Source of the DNA: Microbacterium galbinum
GTDB lineage: Bacteria; Actinomycetota; Actinomycetes; Actinomycetales; Microbacteriaceae
Length of the DNA stretch: 64,000 nucleotides
Assembly: GCF_023101185.1 (NCBI RefSeq)
Contig: NZ_CP078077.1
Span: 1,269,630-1,333,629 of the forward strand
Reading direction: 5' to 3'
The notes beneath the pieces are model-generated. The model saw only the letters and a program-made list of their open reading frames with translations, ran no database searches and was not told where the DNA came from. Below are positions 7,086 to 16,476 of the stretch, piece by piece (position 1 is the stretch's first letter; each line of letters starts with the position of its first letter). A program made the translations under genes and the position numbers.

Positions 7086-8669
7086 TCAGCCGGCCGGGGT
7101 GATCTCGGCGATGTCCATCTCCCACACCGAGTTGTACACGGCGCCCGAGACGGCGGATGCCGAGGCGATGTTGCGACCCGGAACGATGAGCGGCACGAAC
7201 GGACCCTCGGCCTGCATGGCCTCGGCGAACTCGGTGAACAGGGCGGTGCGCTCGTCGGCATCCGTCGCACTGGCCGCGTTCGCGGCGATCTCGGCGATCT
7301 CCGGGTTCGCCTCGGCTGCCCAGCCGGCACGGAGGCCGACTTTCAGGCCCGGGCCGAACGGCAGGAAGTTCGCGGAGTCCGCGTAGTCCGGACCCCAGAA
7401 CCACAGGCCGAAGCCCTCGGTGCCGTTGACGTAGGCGTCGAGCTCGGTGGCGAACGGCGCCGGGGCGAGCTCCACCGCGATGCCGGCATCCTCGAGCTGC
7501 GCCTGGATGCGCTCGGCGAGCGGGGTGAACTCCACGCCGCCGACCGGGTAGTCGTTCGGGAACTGCAGCTTCAGGGTCTGGCCCGTGTAGCCGGCCTCGG
7601 CGAGAGCGGCCTTCGCCGCGTCGAGGTCCTGCGAGACGCCGCCGTCGAGCGAGCCCTCGAATCCGGGCGGGATGACGCCGGTCGCCTGCACCGCGCCGGC
7701 ACCGGCCAGCTCGAGCAGTGCGTCGTAGTCGAGCGCGTAGCGGATCGCCTCGGCGATCTTGACGTTCGCGAGGTCGCCTCCCGCCTCGCCCTGGTTGAGC
7801 AGCAGGAAGATCGTCTGGCCCGAGGGCACGGAGTCGACCGTGAGGTCGTCGCCGAGGCCCGCGACCTGGTCGCCGTTCAGGTCCATCGCGACCATCGAGT
7901 CGCCGCCCTTGAGGTTGGCGAGCTGCGTGGCGCTCTCCGAGACGTTGCGCACGACGACGCGGTCGTAGGCCGACTCCTCGTCGCCGTTGTACTCGTCGTT
8001 CTTGGTGAGCACGACCTGCGACGAGAGGTCGAGGGTGTCGAGCACGAACGGACCGGAGCCCGCCGACTCGCCGTCGAGGAAGCTCTGCGCACTGTCGGAA
8101 CCGTCGGTCGCGCCGCCGTTCTCGATCACGACGTCGGAGTTGACGATGCCGAGCGCCGGGTTCGCGAGGATCGCGGGCAGCTGCAGCAGCGGGGTCTCGG
8201 ACGTGAAGGTGATCGTCTTGTCGTCGACCTCGGTGATCGTGATGCCGGCGAGCAGGAAGTTGGGCTTGGCGTCCTCCATGCCCTGGATGCGCTGCAGCGA
8301 GAAGACGACGTCCTTCGCCTCGATCGGGGTGCCGTCGGAGAAGACGCGGTCGCCCTCGAGCGTGAACGTGAACTCGGTCGCGGCGTCGTTCTGCTCCCAG
8401 GAGGCGAGTCCGGGAACCGGGGTCGAGACGTCGGAGCCCTCGAAGTCGACGAGGGTCTCGTAGATCGCCTTGGCGATCATGTTGCCGGTCGGGTCGTAGG
8501 TGTGACCCGGGTCGGTCGTCTCGATCGAGAACGCGGTGTCGATGACCAGCGAGCCGGAGCCCGACGAGTCATCGCCGTTGTTGGCGGAGTTTCCTCCCGA
8601 GCAACCGGCGAGCGCGAGGAGCGCGACCGCTCCGAACGCGAGCGCAGGCAGAGTGCGGCGTGACGACAT
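7086..8669 (-). CDS. Peptide ABC transporter substrate-binding lipoprotein (SBP family 5)
   Basis: Extracellular solute-binding lipoprotein of 527 aa. The ATG at 8669 is preceded by GGAGG, and a lipobox LALAGC places the acylated cysteine near residue 23. The family 5 (OppA/DppA/NikA) fold is indicated by DPTGNMIAKAIYETLVDFEG, VFSDGTPIEAKDVVFSLQR and PFVPLIVPGRN near the end. It is first in the importer operon, as is typical. It probably captures oligopeptides, but nickel or other ligands cannot be excluded from sequence. Confidence 0.94.
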   Translation of the reverse strand: MSSRRTLPALAFGAVALLALAGCSGGNSANNGDDSSGSGSLVIDTAFSIETTDPGHTYDPTGNMIAKAIYETLVDFEGSDVSTPVPGLASWEQNDAATEFTFTLEGDRVFSDGTPIEAKDVVFSLQRIQGMEDAKPNFLLAGITITEVDDKTITFTSETPLLQLPAILANPALGIVNSDVVIENGGATDGSDSAQSFLDGESAGSGPFVLDTLDLSSQVVLTKNDEYNGDEESAYDRVVVRNVSESATQLANLKGGDSMVAMDLNGDQVAGLGDDLTVDSVPSGQTIFLLLNQGEAGGDLANVKIAEAIRYALDYDALLELAGAGAVQATGVIPPGFEGSLDGGVSQDLDAAKAALAEAGYTGQTLKLQFPNDYPVGGVEFTPLAERIQAQLEDAGIAVELAPAPFATELDAYVNGTEGFGLWFWGPDYADSANFLPFGPGLKVGLRAGWAAEANPEIAEIAANAASATDADERTALFTEFAEAMQAEGPFVPLIVPGRNIASASAVSGAVYNSVWEMDIAEITPAG

Positions 8670-8822
8670 GTGAGCCTCCAAGGGCGAGGAGTACATTCGG
8701 GTGTCGGCCGCCACTGGTGTGGACGACCGTGGATCAGATTCGCATCATATGCGACGATGTGTCCAGCAAGTGTCCGGGATGACCGACACGGTCTGTCCAG
8801 ATCATCAACCGTGGGGAGCAAT
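8670..8822. promoter_or_regulatory. Divergent promoter region with TGTCC repeats
   Basis: This 153-base region separates the importer operon (minus) from an Lrp/AsnC-type regulator (plus). It contains TGTCCAGCAAG at 8760-8770 and again at 8824-8834 (across the regulator start), plus TGTCC at 8771 and TGTCCAG at 8794. Repeated half-sites in a divergent spacer are what an Lrp-family protein would bind. The assignment is inference. Confidence 0.45.
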
Positions 8823-9410
8823 ATGTCCAGCAAGGATGCCGAAGCATCGAAGCATTCTGGACGAAGTGCCACCGGGTTGGACGAGATCGCGTACAAGATT
8901 CTCGAAGTGCTCCGTGATAACGGTCGCATCTCGATCGCCGCACTCGCCGACAGGGTGGGGATCTCCCGCGCCAGCGCTTATTCGCGAGTCGAATCATTGG
9001 TGAGCGACGGCGTGATCACGGGCTTCAGCGCCCGGGTCGATCAGGCCAAGGCGGGTCTCTCCATCGGCGCCCTCGTCTTCGTCACGGTGCTGCCGCAGGC
9101 CTGGGCGTCGTTCCGTGATCGCGTGAGCGAGATGCCCGACGTCGAGTGGTGCGCGATCACGACCGGCGAGCACGATGCCATGCTGCTCATCCGTGCCGTC
9201 GACGTCAGCGGGGTGCACGAGTTCTCGACCGGGGTGATCGCGCAGCTGCCCGAGGTGCGCACCGTCGTCAGCGTCGTGGTGCTCGACGAGGTCATCCGTC
9301 GGCCCTACCTGCTGCCCTCCGACATCCCCGAGCGTCACGCCGAGATCCCCCTCGGCATGACGCGCTGGACGCCGGCATCCCCCGGGCGCGACGCGCTACC
9401 GCCCCGCTGA
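8823..9410 (+). CDS. Lrp/AsnC family transcriptional regulator
   Basis: DNA-binding regulator of 195 aa. The ATG at 8823 is preceded by GGGGAG. The N-terminal helix-turn-helix covers about residues 20-70 (LDEIAYKILEVLRDNGRISIAALADRVGISRASAYSRVESL), and a C-terminal RAM/AsnC effector-binding domain covers about 80-160 (SIGALVFVTVLPQAW, LLIRAVDVSGVHEF). A tail of about 30 residues is less conserved. Family members sense amino acids, and the divergent peptide-importer operon is the obvious candidate target. Confidence 0.9.
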   Translation: MSSKDAEASKHSGRSATGLDEIAYKILEVLRDNGRISIAALADRVGISRASAYSRVESLVSDGVITGFSARVDQAKAGLSIGALVFVTVLPQAWASFRDRVSEMPDVEWCAITTGEHDAMLLIRAVDVSGVHEFSTGVIAQLPEVRTVVSVVVLDEVIRRPYLLPSDIPERHAEIPLGMTRWTPASPGRDALPPR

Positions 9411-9415
9411 TCCGG

Positions 9416-9772
9416 TCAGGCGGGGATCTCCTCGCACACGCTCAGCTGCGGCAGGCCGTGCATCTCGTAGTGCTCGACGAGGCGGATGAGTCCGTCGTCG
9501 GTGAGCTCGAGCTCGCTCTCCCCGTCGCCCGTGACGACCTGGCCGTCGGCCACGAGCACGTGCACGAACGACACCCAGATCGTGTCGGCGGTGCGGGTTC
9601 CCACGAACTTGCCGAAGGTCACCGTGTCGCCGGTGTACCCGCCCCAGATCGCACCGTCCTTCTCGAAATACTCGAAGATGCTCGGCGCCTCGGGGTCGAC
9701 CGCCGAGGTCGTGGACGAGATCATCCGGAAGCGGCGGCCATCGAGCGAGGGAAGGGTTGCAGTCGCAGTCAC
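9416..9772 (-). CDS. Conserved protein of unknown function (118 aa)
   Basis: The sequence LDGRRFRMISSTTSAVD, FEYFEKDGAIWGGYTGDTVTFGKFVG and VSFVHVLVADGQVVTGDGESELE follows the pattern of a small bacterial beta-rich family often mislabelled n-acetylglutamate synthase. Members are about 110-120 aa, and no enzyme activity is established. There is no signal peptide or membrane segment. It starts with GTG at 9772, and a CATAAT hexamer lies six bases upstream of it, suggesting a leaderless transcript. It converges with the Lrp-type gene, only 5 bases from its stop. Confidence 0.75.
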   Translation of the reverse strand: MTATATLPSLDGRRFRMISSTTSAVDPEAPSIFEYFEKDGAIWGGYTGDTVTFGKFVGTRTADTIWVSFVHVLVADGQVVTGDGESELELTDDGLIRLVEHYEMHGLPQLSVCEEIPA

Positions 9773-9778
9773 CCTTCG

Positions 9779-9784
9779 ATTATG
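9779..9784 (-). promoter_or_regulatory. -10 hexamer of a probable leaderless gene (start 9772)
   Basis: CATAAT on the minus strand, followed by six bases and then the GTG start codon. Confidence 0.45.
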
Positions 9785-9807
9785 GCGGGCGCATCACACC
9801 TCCCGGG

Positions 9808-9813
9808 TACCGT
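9808..9813 (+). promoter_or_regulatory. -10 hexamer of a probable leaderless gene (start 9820)
   Basis: TACCGT followed by six bases and the ATG at 9820. No Shine-Dalgarno sequence is present. Confidence 0.5.
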
Positions 9814-9819
9814 GGTCGC

Positions 9820-10794
9820 ATGGAGTGGATCGCGAACCCGACCGTCGGCGACTGGCTGCGGAAGCGGCTCGACACTCGCGCGGGCACCATGCACGCCGCC
9901 GTTCCGCAGGGGTTCGAGGCCTATGCGCGCGTGTTCCATCGGGGCTTCACCCGGTCACTCCCCGGTCGCGCGGTCCCCGCTCCCGAGGAGTGGGAACGGA
10001 TGCCGAACGCCGAGCGCGAGCGCCTGCAGGGGGAGTTCGTCGACGCCGAGGTCACCTGGGCCGAGACCGCTGCGGCGTTCGGCACGACGATGCATGCGCT
10101 CGCGCAGTGGCATCGCCTCGTGCGCACCCCGATGGCCGGCGACTGGCGCACGCGCATCGCCCCGGACGGCCGCGAGTTCGACGCCCCGACCGAGGGCGAG
10201 CTCGATCCGTCGCTCCTGCCCGTGGTGGCCGACGTGCTCGCCGCGCACACCTCGACCCCGGATGCCGGGTTCGCAGCGCTCTGGGAGGGATGGGGCAATC
10301 TCGTGGGCCACCTCGGCATGCCCGCGAATCCGGGCCTGTTCGGTCCGTCCGGAGGCGACGACCCGCACCACCAGGCGATGCTCGGACGCAGCACGCACGA
10401 TCCGTTCAACAACGTCTTCCGCAAGCCGACCTGGCAGGAGGGTCTGCTGCCCCGCGAGGTCTCCGAAGGACCGCGGCTGGAGTTGCCCGACCGTGCCCAC
10501 GTGCTCTTCTCCGCCGGGCCGCGCGCGTTCGCCGACCCGGACTGGGTGCTCGGCGCGCCGTGGCGCGACCGCCCGTCCGAACAGGACGGCTTCCCCGCCT
10601 ACGCGCAGAGTCCGAATCTGATCTGGCCCGAGGATCGGGCCTGGGTGATGGTCACCGAGATCGACGCCGACTCGACCGTCATCGCCGGGTCCGGCGACCT
10701 CATCCGCGCGCTGTGCGCCGACGACCGCATCGAGGCCCTCCCGCTGCGTGAGGGTTCTGCGCTGACCTGGGATTCCGACGAGGTGAATCGATGA
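9820..10794 (+). CDS. Conserved protein of unknown function (324 aa)
   Basis: I do not recognise a characterised family. The start at 9820 (MEWIANPTVGDWLRKRL) is chosen because a TACCGT -10 hexamer lies six bases before it; longer frames read repetitive sequence. The protein is soluble, tryptophan- and proline-rich, with no signal peptide. Segments such as MHAAVPQGFEAYARVFHRGF and PFNNVFRKPTWQEGLLPREVSEGP look well conserved in style. The end (YAQSPNLIWPEDRAWVMVTEIDADSTVIAG) resembles a small beta domain. Its stop overlaps the start of the next gene as ATGA, so the two are probably coupled. Confidence 0.8.
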   Translation: MEWIANPTVGDWLRKRLDTRAGTMHAAVPQGFEAYARVFHRGFTRSLPGRAVPAPEEWERMPNAERERLQGEFVDAEVTWAETAAAFGTTMHALAQWHRLVRTPMAGDWRTRIAPDGREFDAPTEGELDPSLLPVVADVLAAHTSTPDAGFAALWEGWGNLVGHLGMPANPGLFGPSGGDDPHHQAMLGRSTHDPFNNVFRKPTWQEGLLPREVSEGPRLELPDRAHVLFSAGPRAFADPDWVLGAPWRDRPSEQDGFPAYAQSPNLIWPEDRAWVMVTEIDADSTVIAGSGDLIRALCADDRIEALPLREGSALTWDSDEVNR

Positions 10795-11918
10795 GTTCGC
10801 CGCAGCATCCGGCATCCGCCTTCGACGCCCGCGCACTGACCGGCCCGGTCGATCCGCGGGCGGTCGGGGCGTTCACGGCCGACCTCAAGGCACGACGCGC
10901 TCCGGCCTCCGCCGGCACGATCGCCGGAACGGTGATCGGCGTCATCGCGCTCGGATTCGTCGCTCTCGTGGGCGTCGTCGTGCTCGGCGGAGTCGTCACC
11001 AGCACCCTGCGCACGGGAGGATCGACGGGCGCCTCGATCTTCGCCGTGCTCCTCGTGCTCGCCCTCGGCGCCGCCGCCGTGATCACGTTCTTCACGGTGC
11101 GCGCCAACCGCATCCGCCGCTATCGGATCGGCATGTTCGCTCAGGCGAACGGTATGAGCTACACCGAGCGCATCGCGAACCCGCCGCTGCCGGGCATGAT
11201 CTTCAGCCTCGGCTCGGGGCGGCTGGCGACCGACCTGGTGCGCGGAACGCAGCCGCGGTTCGTCGAGTTCGGCAACTACCAGTACACGGTCAAGCACGGC
11301 AAGAGCTCGACCACGTACCGCTGGGGCTACATCGCCGTGAAACTCGACGTGCCGCTGCCGAACATCGTGCTCGACGCGCTCGGCAACAACGGTTTCGGCT
11401 CGAACCTGCCGGCGTCGTTCCAGCGCGCGCAGCGCCTGTCGCTCGAGGGAGACTTCGACCGGCACTTCACGCTGTACTGCCCCGAGGGGTACGAGCAGGA
11501 CGCGCTCTACCTCTTCACACCCGACATCATGGCGCGGTTCATCGACCATGCCGCCCAGCTCGATGTCGAGATCGTCGACGACTGGATGTTCCTCTACACG
11601 AGGCGCCAGGCGTCGACGCTCGACCCGGCGACGTGGGCCTGGTTGTTCGGCGTCGTCGGTGCGCTGATGACGAAGTTCGACCAGTGGGCGCGCTGGCGCG
11701 ACGACCGCCTGCGTGCGCAGCATCGGCAGATATCGGATGCCGTCGCGCCGGGTGCCGCGGCATCCGCACCCCTGCCGTTCGCGCCGCCGGCCGGGCTGCT
11801 CACTCCCCCACCGGGCGTCGCCCCGCAGGGCCGACGACTGAAGCGCCGGGTGACGTGGATCCCGCTCGTCATCGTGATCCTCATCGGCGTCGCGTACGCG
11901 TTCATGTCGATGCGCTGA
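10791..11918 (+). CDS. Membrane protein of unknown function (375 aa)
   Basis: The protein has two N-terminal membrane spans (about residues 42-70 and 82-104), a soluble domain of about 200 residues (ANRIRRYRIGMFAQANGMSYTERIANPP onward), a proline-rich stretch (about 320-350) and a C-terminal span (VTWIPLVIVILIGVAYAFM). The soluble part (FGNYQYTVKHGKSSTTYRWGYIAVKLD) suggests a beta-rich domain similar to DUF3137-like proteins, but I am not sure. It is translationally coupled to the preceding unknown gene, suggesting a joint role at the membrane. Confidence 0.8.
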   Translation: MSSPQHPASAFDARALTGPVDPRAVGAFTADLKARRAPASAGTIAGTVIGVIALGFVALVGVVVLGGVVTSTLRTGGSTGASIFAVLLVLALGAAAVITFFTVRANRIRRYRIGMFAQANGMSYTERIANPPLPGMIFSLGSGRLATDLVRGTQPRFVEFGNYQYTVKHGKSSTTYRWGYIAVKLDVPLPNIVLDALGNNGFGSNLPASFQRAQRLSLEGDFDRHFTLYCPEGYEQDALYLFTPDIMARFIDHAAQLDVEIVDDWMFLYTRRQASTLDPATWAWLFGVVGALMTKFDQWARWRDDRLRAQHRQISDAVAPGAAASAPLPFAPPAGLLTPPPGVAPQGRRLKRRVTWIPLVIVILIGVAYAFMSMR

Positions 11919-11948
11919 CCCGGTCCGGCGGTGCCGGTATCGAGTGTG

Positions 11949-11984
11949 GGGGTGGGTGCCGTTCTGGGGACCAGCGCCCACCCC
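11949..11984 (+). terminator. Stem-loop terminator
   Basis: GGGGTGGGTGC (11949-11959) pairs with GCGCCCACCCC (11974-11984) with one G-U pair. It lies 30 bases after the stop of the membrane-protein gene. Confidence 0.6.
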
Positions 11985-12170
11985 ATCCCCCCTCGGGATC
12001 AGAAGAAGTTCGACTCTCCCTCTGCAGACGGCCTCTGCCGTCAACGCCTTCGCCTGCTGGGGACAAGCGGTATATCGGCGCTTGTGAAAATGGTATGCCG
12101 GGCCACGTTGCATTTCGTTGCACAGTTATTCAGTCTTCACGAACAGTCGGTCGCGTCCGCGCTCCACGCG

Positions 12171-12203
12171 GTTCCTGAGCGAGCGCAGCGAGACGAAGGG
12201 CCC
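12171..12203. repeat. TGAGCGAG dispersed repeat
   Basis: The sequence runs GTTCCTGAGCGAGCGCAGCG and continues with AGACGAAGGGCCC. It is a member of the family seen at 12879-12946, 31742-31822 and 36867-36899. It lies only 8 bases upstream of the promoter hexamer of the Pr6Pr gene. Confidence 0.75.
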
Positions 12204-12211
12204 ACCCTCAC

Positions 12212-12217
12212 TAGGGT
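12212..12217 (+). promoter_or_regulatory. -10 hexamer of a probable leaderless gene (start 12225)
   Basis: TAGGGT followed by seven bases and the ATG at 12225. Confidence 0.5.
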
Positions 12218-12224
12218 GAACGTC

Positions 12225-12866
12225 ATGCCCGACGCACCCGCACCCGTCCCCTCGCGCGCCGTCGGCCTCACCCGAATCGTCGTCGGGCTCTCCGTCATCA
12301 CCGTGCTCGTGCACACCTATCTGCTGGGCATCAGCGCCGGGCGCACGAGCCTGATCGACTACTTCGGATACTTCACGAACCTCACGAGCCTGCTCACGAG
12401 CGCCCTGCTCCTCGTGTCCGGAGCGATCGCGCTGCGCGGTCGACGGCATCCCCTCTGGTTGTCGTACGGGCGCGGCGTCGCCGTCACCTGCATGCTGCTC
12501 GTGGCCGTGATCTACAACCTGATCGTGCCGGGAACCGGGTCGGCGCCGGCGTGGGTGAGCGCGGTGCTGCACGCCGTCTTCCCGCTGCTCGTCGCGCTCG
12601 ACTGGCCGCTGATCCGCGACCGCCCGCCGCTGGCCTGGCGACACCTGTGGGTCGTTACGGTCTACCCGCTCGTGTGGATCGTCGTCGTGCTCATCCGCGG
12701 CGCGACCGACGGCTGGGTGCCGTACGGATTCCTCCTGCCGTCGCACGGCCCGGCCGTGCTCGCGGCGCACGTCGCCGGGCTCCTCGCCGCCCTGCTCGCC
12801 CTCGGCGCACTGGTCTGGCTCGCGAGTCGCTACCGTCTCGTCCGTCGCAAGCAACTGGGTCCCTGA
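12225..12866 (+). CDS. Pr6Pr family membrane protein
   Basis: An integral membrane protein of 213 aa with about six predicted spans and a pattern typical of the Pr6Pr family. It has IVVGLSVITVLVHTYLLG near the N-terminus, DYFGYFTNLTSLLTSALLLVSG, YNLIVPGTG in the middle and a late WVPYGFLLPSHGPAVLAAHVAGLLAALLALGALVWL. The biochemical role of the family is unknown. The start at 12225 is supported by the TAGGGT hexamer seven bases upstream; earlier in-frame codons read through the dispersed repeat. It converges with the DUF779 gene. Confidence 0.85.
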   Translation: MPDAPAPVPSRAVGLTRIVVGLSVITVLVHTYLLGISAGRTSLIDYFGYFTNLTSLLTSALLLVSGAIALRGRRHPLWLSYGRGVAVTCMLLVAVIYNLIVPGTGSAPAWVSAVLHAVFPLLVALDWPLIRDRPPLAWRHLWVVTVYPLVWIVVVLIRGATDGWVPYGFLLPSHGPAVLAAHVAGLLAALLALGALVWLASRYRLVRRKQLGP

Positions 12867-12878
12867 GCCCGTCGAAGG

Positions 12879-12946
12879 CCCTTCGTCTCGCTTCGCTCGC
12901 TCAGGAACCGGTTCCTGAGCGAGGAGCGCAGCGACGAGACGAAGGG
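12879..12946. terminator. Head-to-head dispersed repeats forming a bidirectional terminator
   Basis: Two oppositely oriented copies of the TGAGCGAG...GACGAAGGG repeat (12879-12909 and 12910-12946) meet at AACCGGTT and can fold into a long stem with a 6-base bulge. A further TGAGCCCGTCGAAGG fragment precedes it at about 12862. It sits exactly between convergent genes. Confidence 0.75.
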
Positions 12947-12959
12947 ACGTCCGCGAGCC

Positions 12960-13348
12960 TCACGCCAACCCGAAGTACTCCAGCTCCTGGTCGTCGAGCA
13001 TCCGCGACCGGATCAGGAACCGCATGCCCGTCGGCCCCTCGACCGAGAACCCGGCACCGCGCCCCGGGACGACGTCGATGGTGAGGTGCGTGTACTTCCA
13101 GTACTCGAACTGCGACTCCGACATGAAGACCTCGACCTCTGCGTCCAGCCCGACGTCGAGACCCCCGAGCTGCACGTCGCCCGGCCCGGTGAGGAACATC
13201 CCCACCGGGTAGCACATGGGCGACGAGCCGTCGCAGCATCCGCCCGACTGATGGAACATGAGCGGGCCGTGCTGCGCCGTGAGGTCGCGGATGAGGGATG
13301 CCGCAGCATCCGTCACCGCGACCCGCTGGTAGGTGCCGATGTCGACCA

Positions 13349-13349
<1 letters not shown>
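12960..13349 (-). CDS. DUF779 domain-containing protein
   Basis: A 129-aa protein of the DUF779 family, which is regularly encoded beside NAD-dependent aldehyde dehydrogenases and is thought to assist them. The cysteine-rich segment HQSGGCCDGSSPMCYP (about residues 33-48) is the family hallmark and could bind metal. The start ATG overlaps the dehydrogenase stop by one base (TGATG), so translation is coupled. The actual biochemical function is unknown. A much longer open frame on the same strand is only a shadow of the dehydrogenase gene. Confidence 0.92.
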
Positions 13350-14899
<1,550 letters not shown>

Positions 14900-14961
14900 C
14901 GTGACTCCTCGGGCTGGGCCGCGCCTCGGTGCGCGGCTGTCCTTCGACGGTAGGTCGCGCG

Positions 14962-15000
14962 ACGTTGCACCCGGGTGCGCAACGTTGCGCCCGGTTGCGG
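14962..15000. promoter_or_regulatory. Palindromic operator candidate upstream of the aldehyde dehydrogenase
   Basis: Two adjoining palindromes: GCACCCGGGTGC (14967-14978) inside GTTGC...GCAAC, and the perfect GCGCAACGTTGCGC (14977-14990). Four GTTGC/GCAAC half-sites occur within 40 bases, 63-101 bases before the dehydrogenase start. The adjacent GAF-domain regulator is the likely ligand. It could also fold as an RNA hairpin after the regulator gene. Confidence 0.5.
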
Positions 15001-15007
15001 ATGCTCC

Positions 15008-16330
15008 TCAGGCCTGCGCGCGCTCGAGTCGCTCGATCCGGGCGACCAGTCCGGGCCGCTTCGGCGAGCGCGCCGGCAGCATCTCGAGCGCGAGGCGCAG
15101 CGCCTCGGCATCCGACTGTCCCTCGGGGATCTCGGCGTACGAGAGCAGCACGTCGAGGCTCGCCTCCGACAGCATCGCCTCCCGCAGCGCAGCTCGCGCC
15201 GTGTCACGGAACTCCTCGACTCCGGGCGAGGTCGACTCGGGCAGCACCGGACCCCGGTAGGCGGTGAGCGCGACGCGGTGCGCGCCGCGGTCGAGCAGCG
15301 ACATCACGTCCTGTGCGTCGGTGTCGAGGGTCACCGGCAAACGGTACGGTCTCGACTCGGGAACCAGCTCCGGCATCCGCTGTTCGAGCACCTTGCGCAG
15401 CCGCACCATCTCGGGGCGCAGCGTGTCGGGCGAAACGTCGGCTCCGTAGACGAGCTCGGTGAGGCGCTCGGCCGACAGTCCCTGCCGATGGACGGCGAGC
15501 ATCAGCAGGATGGCCGCGTGGCGGGCGCTGAGCTCGATGACGGATTCCTCATGATCGGATGCCGTCTCGAGCCGCGCCCTGTCGCGACCGAGCACGTGCA
15601 GGGTCGCGCGCGCCGCGGCGCGGGTGCGCGTCGGCGCAGGGTGCACCCGGGGCGCCACCTCGGCCCGGGCGCGCAGGCGGGTGATCAGCAGTTCGGACTC
15701 GACGGCACGGGCGGTCGCATCCACGAGCAGTCGTGCCTGCGGGGTCACGACCTCCGGCCCGCCCGTGATGTCGATCACTCCGAGCACGCGCTGCGTCTCG
15801 GGGTCGCGCACCGGTGCCGCCGTGCACGACCACGGGTGCACCAGGCGGTTGTAGTGCTCGGCGCCGCGGATCTGCACAGGCTGTCCGAGGGCGAGCGCGG
15901 TGCCCGGGGCGGTCGTGCCGACGGCATCCTCCGCCCAGTTCGCACCCGCGACGAAACCCATGTCGTCGGTGAGGCTCTGCAGCTGGCGGTCTCCCTCGAT
16001 CCACAGCAGTCGACCGGCCTGGTCGCCGATCGCGATCACCACTCCCGCGTCTTCCGGAGTGCCCGGCAGCAGCAGGCCGCGGATCGTGTCCATGACGGCG
16101 GCGAGCGGGTGCGCACGCCGATACTCCTCGAGCTCGTCGAGGCCGAGTTCGAGCGCGGGCGGGCTCTCGGGGCCGACGCGTCCGCGCCATGACCGCTCCC
16201 ATGACGCCCGCACGAGCGGACGCACCTGCTGCAGGCGCTGGTCGTCGAGGTTGCCGGCGAGCAGCTCTTCGTGCGCACGCTCGATGATCAGGCGAGAGGC
16301 CTCAGGCGAAGACTGCCACTGCGACGGCAC
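15008..16330 (-). CDS. GAF-domain transcriptional regulator of the aldehyde dehydrogenase
   Basis: A 440-aa protein beginning with GTG (16330). Residues about 1-200 resemble the N-terminal sensory half of AcoR-type activators (RLIIERAHEELL, RPLVRASWERSW, and a GAF domain with IAIGDQAGRLLWIEGD and NWAEDAVGTTAPGTALALGQPVQI). The AAA+ sigma-54 domain of true AcoR proteins is absent. Instead, after an Arg/Ala linker, a C-terminal domain (about 280-430) has a winged-helix-like segment (LSARHAAILLMLAVHRQGLSAERLTELVYG, then LRPEMVRLRKVLE) reminiscent of OmpR/BTAD-type DNA-binding. Likely controls the downstream aldehyde dehydrogenase-DUF779 pair. Confidence 0.85.
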   Translation of the reverse strand: MPSQWQSSPEASRLIIERAHEELLAGNLDDQRLQQVRPLVRASWERSWRGRVGPESPPALELGLDELEEYRRAHPLAAVMDTIRGLLLPGTPEDAGVVIAIGDQAGRLLWIEGDRQLQSLTDDMGFVAGANWAEDAVGTTAPGTALALGQPVQIRGAEHYNRLVHPWSCTAAPVRDPETQRVLGVIDITGGPEVVTPQARLLVDATARAVESELLITRLRARAEVAPRVHPAPTRTRAAARATLHVLGRDRARLETASDHEESVIELSARHAAILLMLAVHRQGLSAERLTELVYGADVSPDTLRPEMVRLRKVLEQRMPELVPESRPYRLPVTLDTDAQDVMSLLDRGAHRVALTAYRGPVLPESTSPGVEEFRDTARAALREAMLSEASLDVLLSYAEIPEGQSDAEALRLALEMLPARSPKRPGLVARIERLERAQA

Positions 16331-16381
16331 AGGGACTCCGTTCCTCGGGGGTGGAGCGTGCTCCCAGTGTAGAAGCGGAGG

Positions 16382-16409
16382 TCGCCCGTGGGAACCCTCC
16401 CACGGGCGA
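16382..16409 (-). terminator. Stem-loop terminator after the CCA-adding enzyme gene
   Basis: TCGCCCGTGGGA (16382-16393), loop ACCC, TCCCACGGGCGA (16398-16409): a perfect 12-bp stem, about 70 bases beyond the stop at 16477. Confidence 0.7.
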
Positions 16410-16476
16410 GCGAGGAGGTTCTGGCGCGAGGCGAAAGATCCGTGCGTCCGCCGTCATCTCCGCCCGCGTCGGTGCC

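Larger units (their letters stand above)
11919..12224. other. Gene-free interval upstream of the Pr6Pr gene
   Basis: About 306 bases. It contains a terminator hairpin (11949-11984), about 160 bases in which I see no gene or strong signal, a TGAGC-type dispersed repeat (12171-12203) and a -10 hexamer directly before the next gene. Confidence 0.6.
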
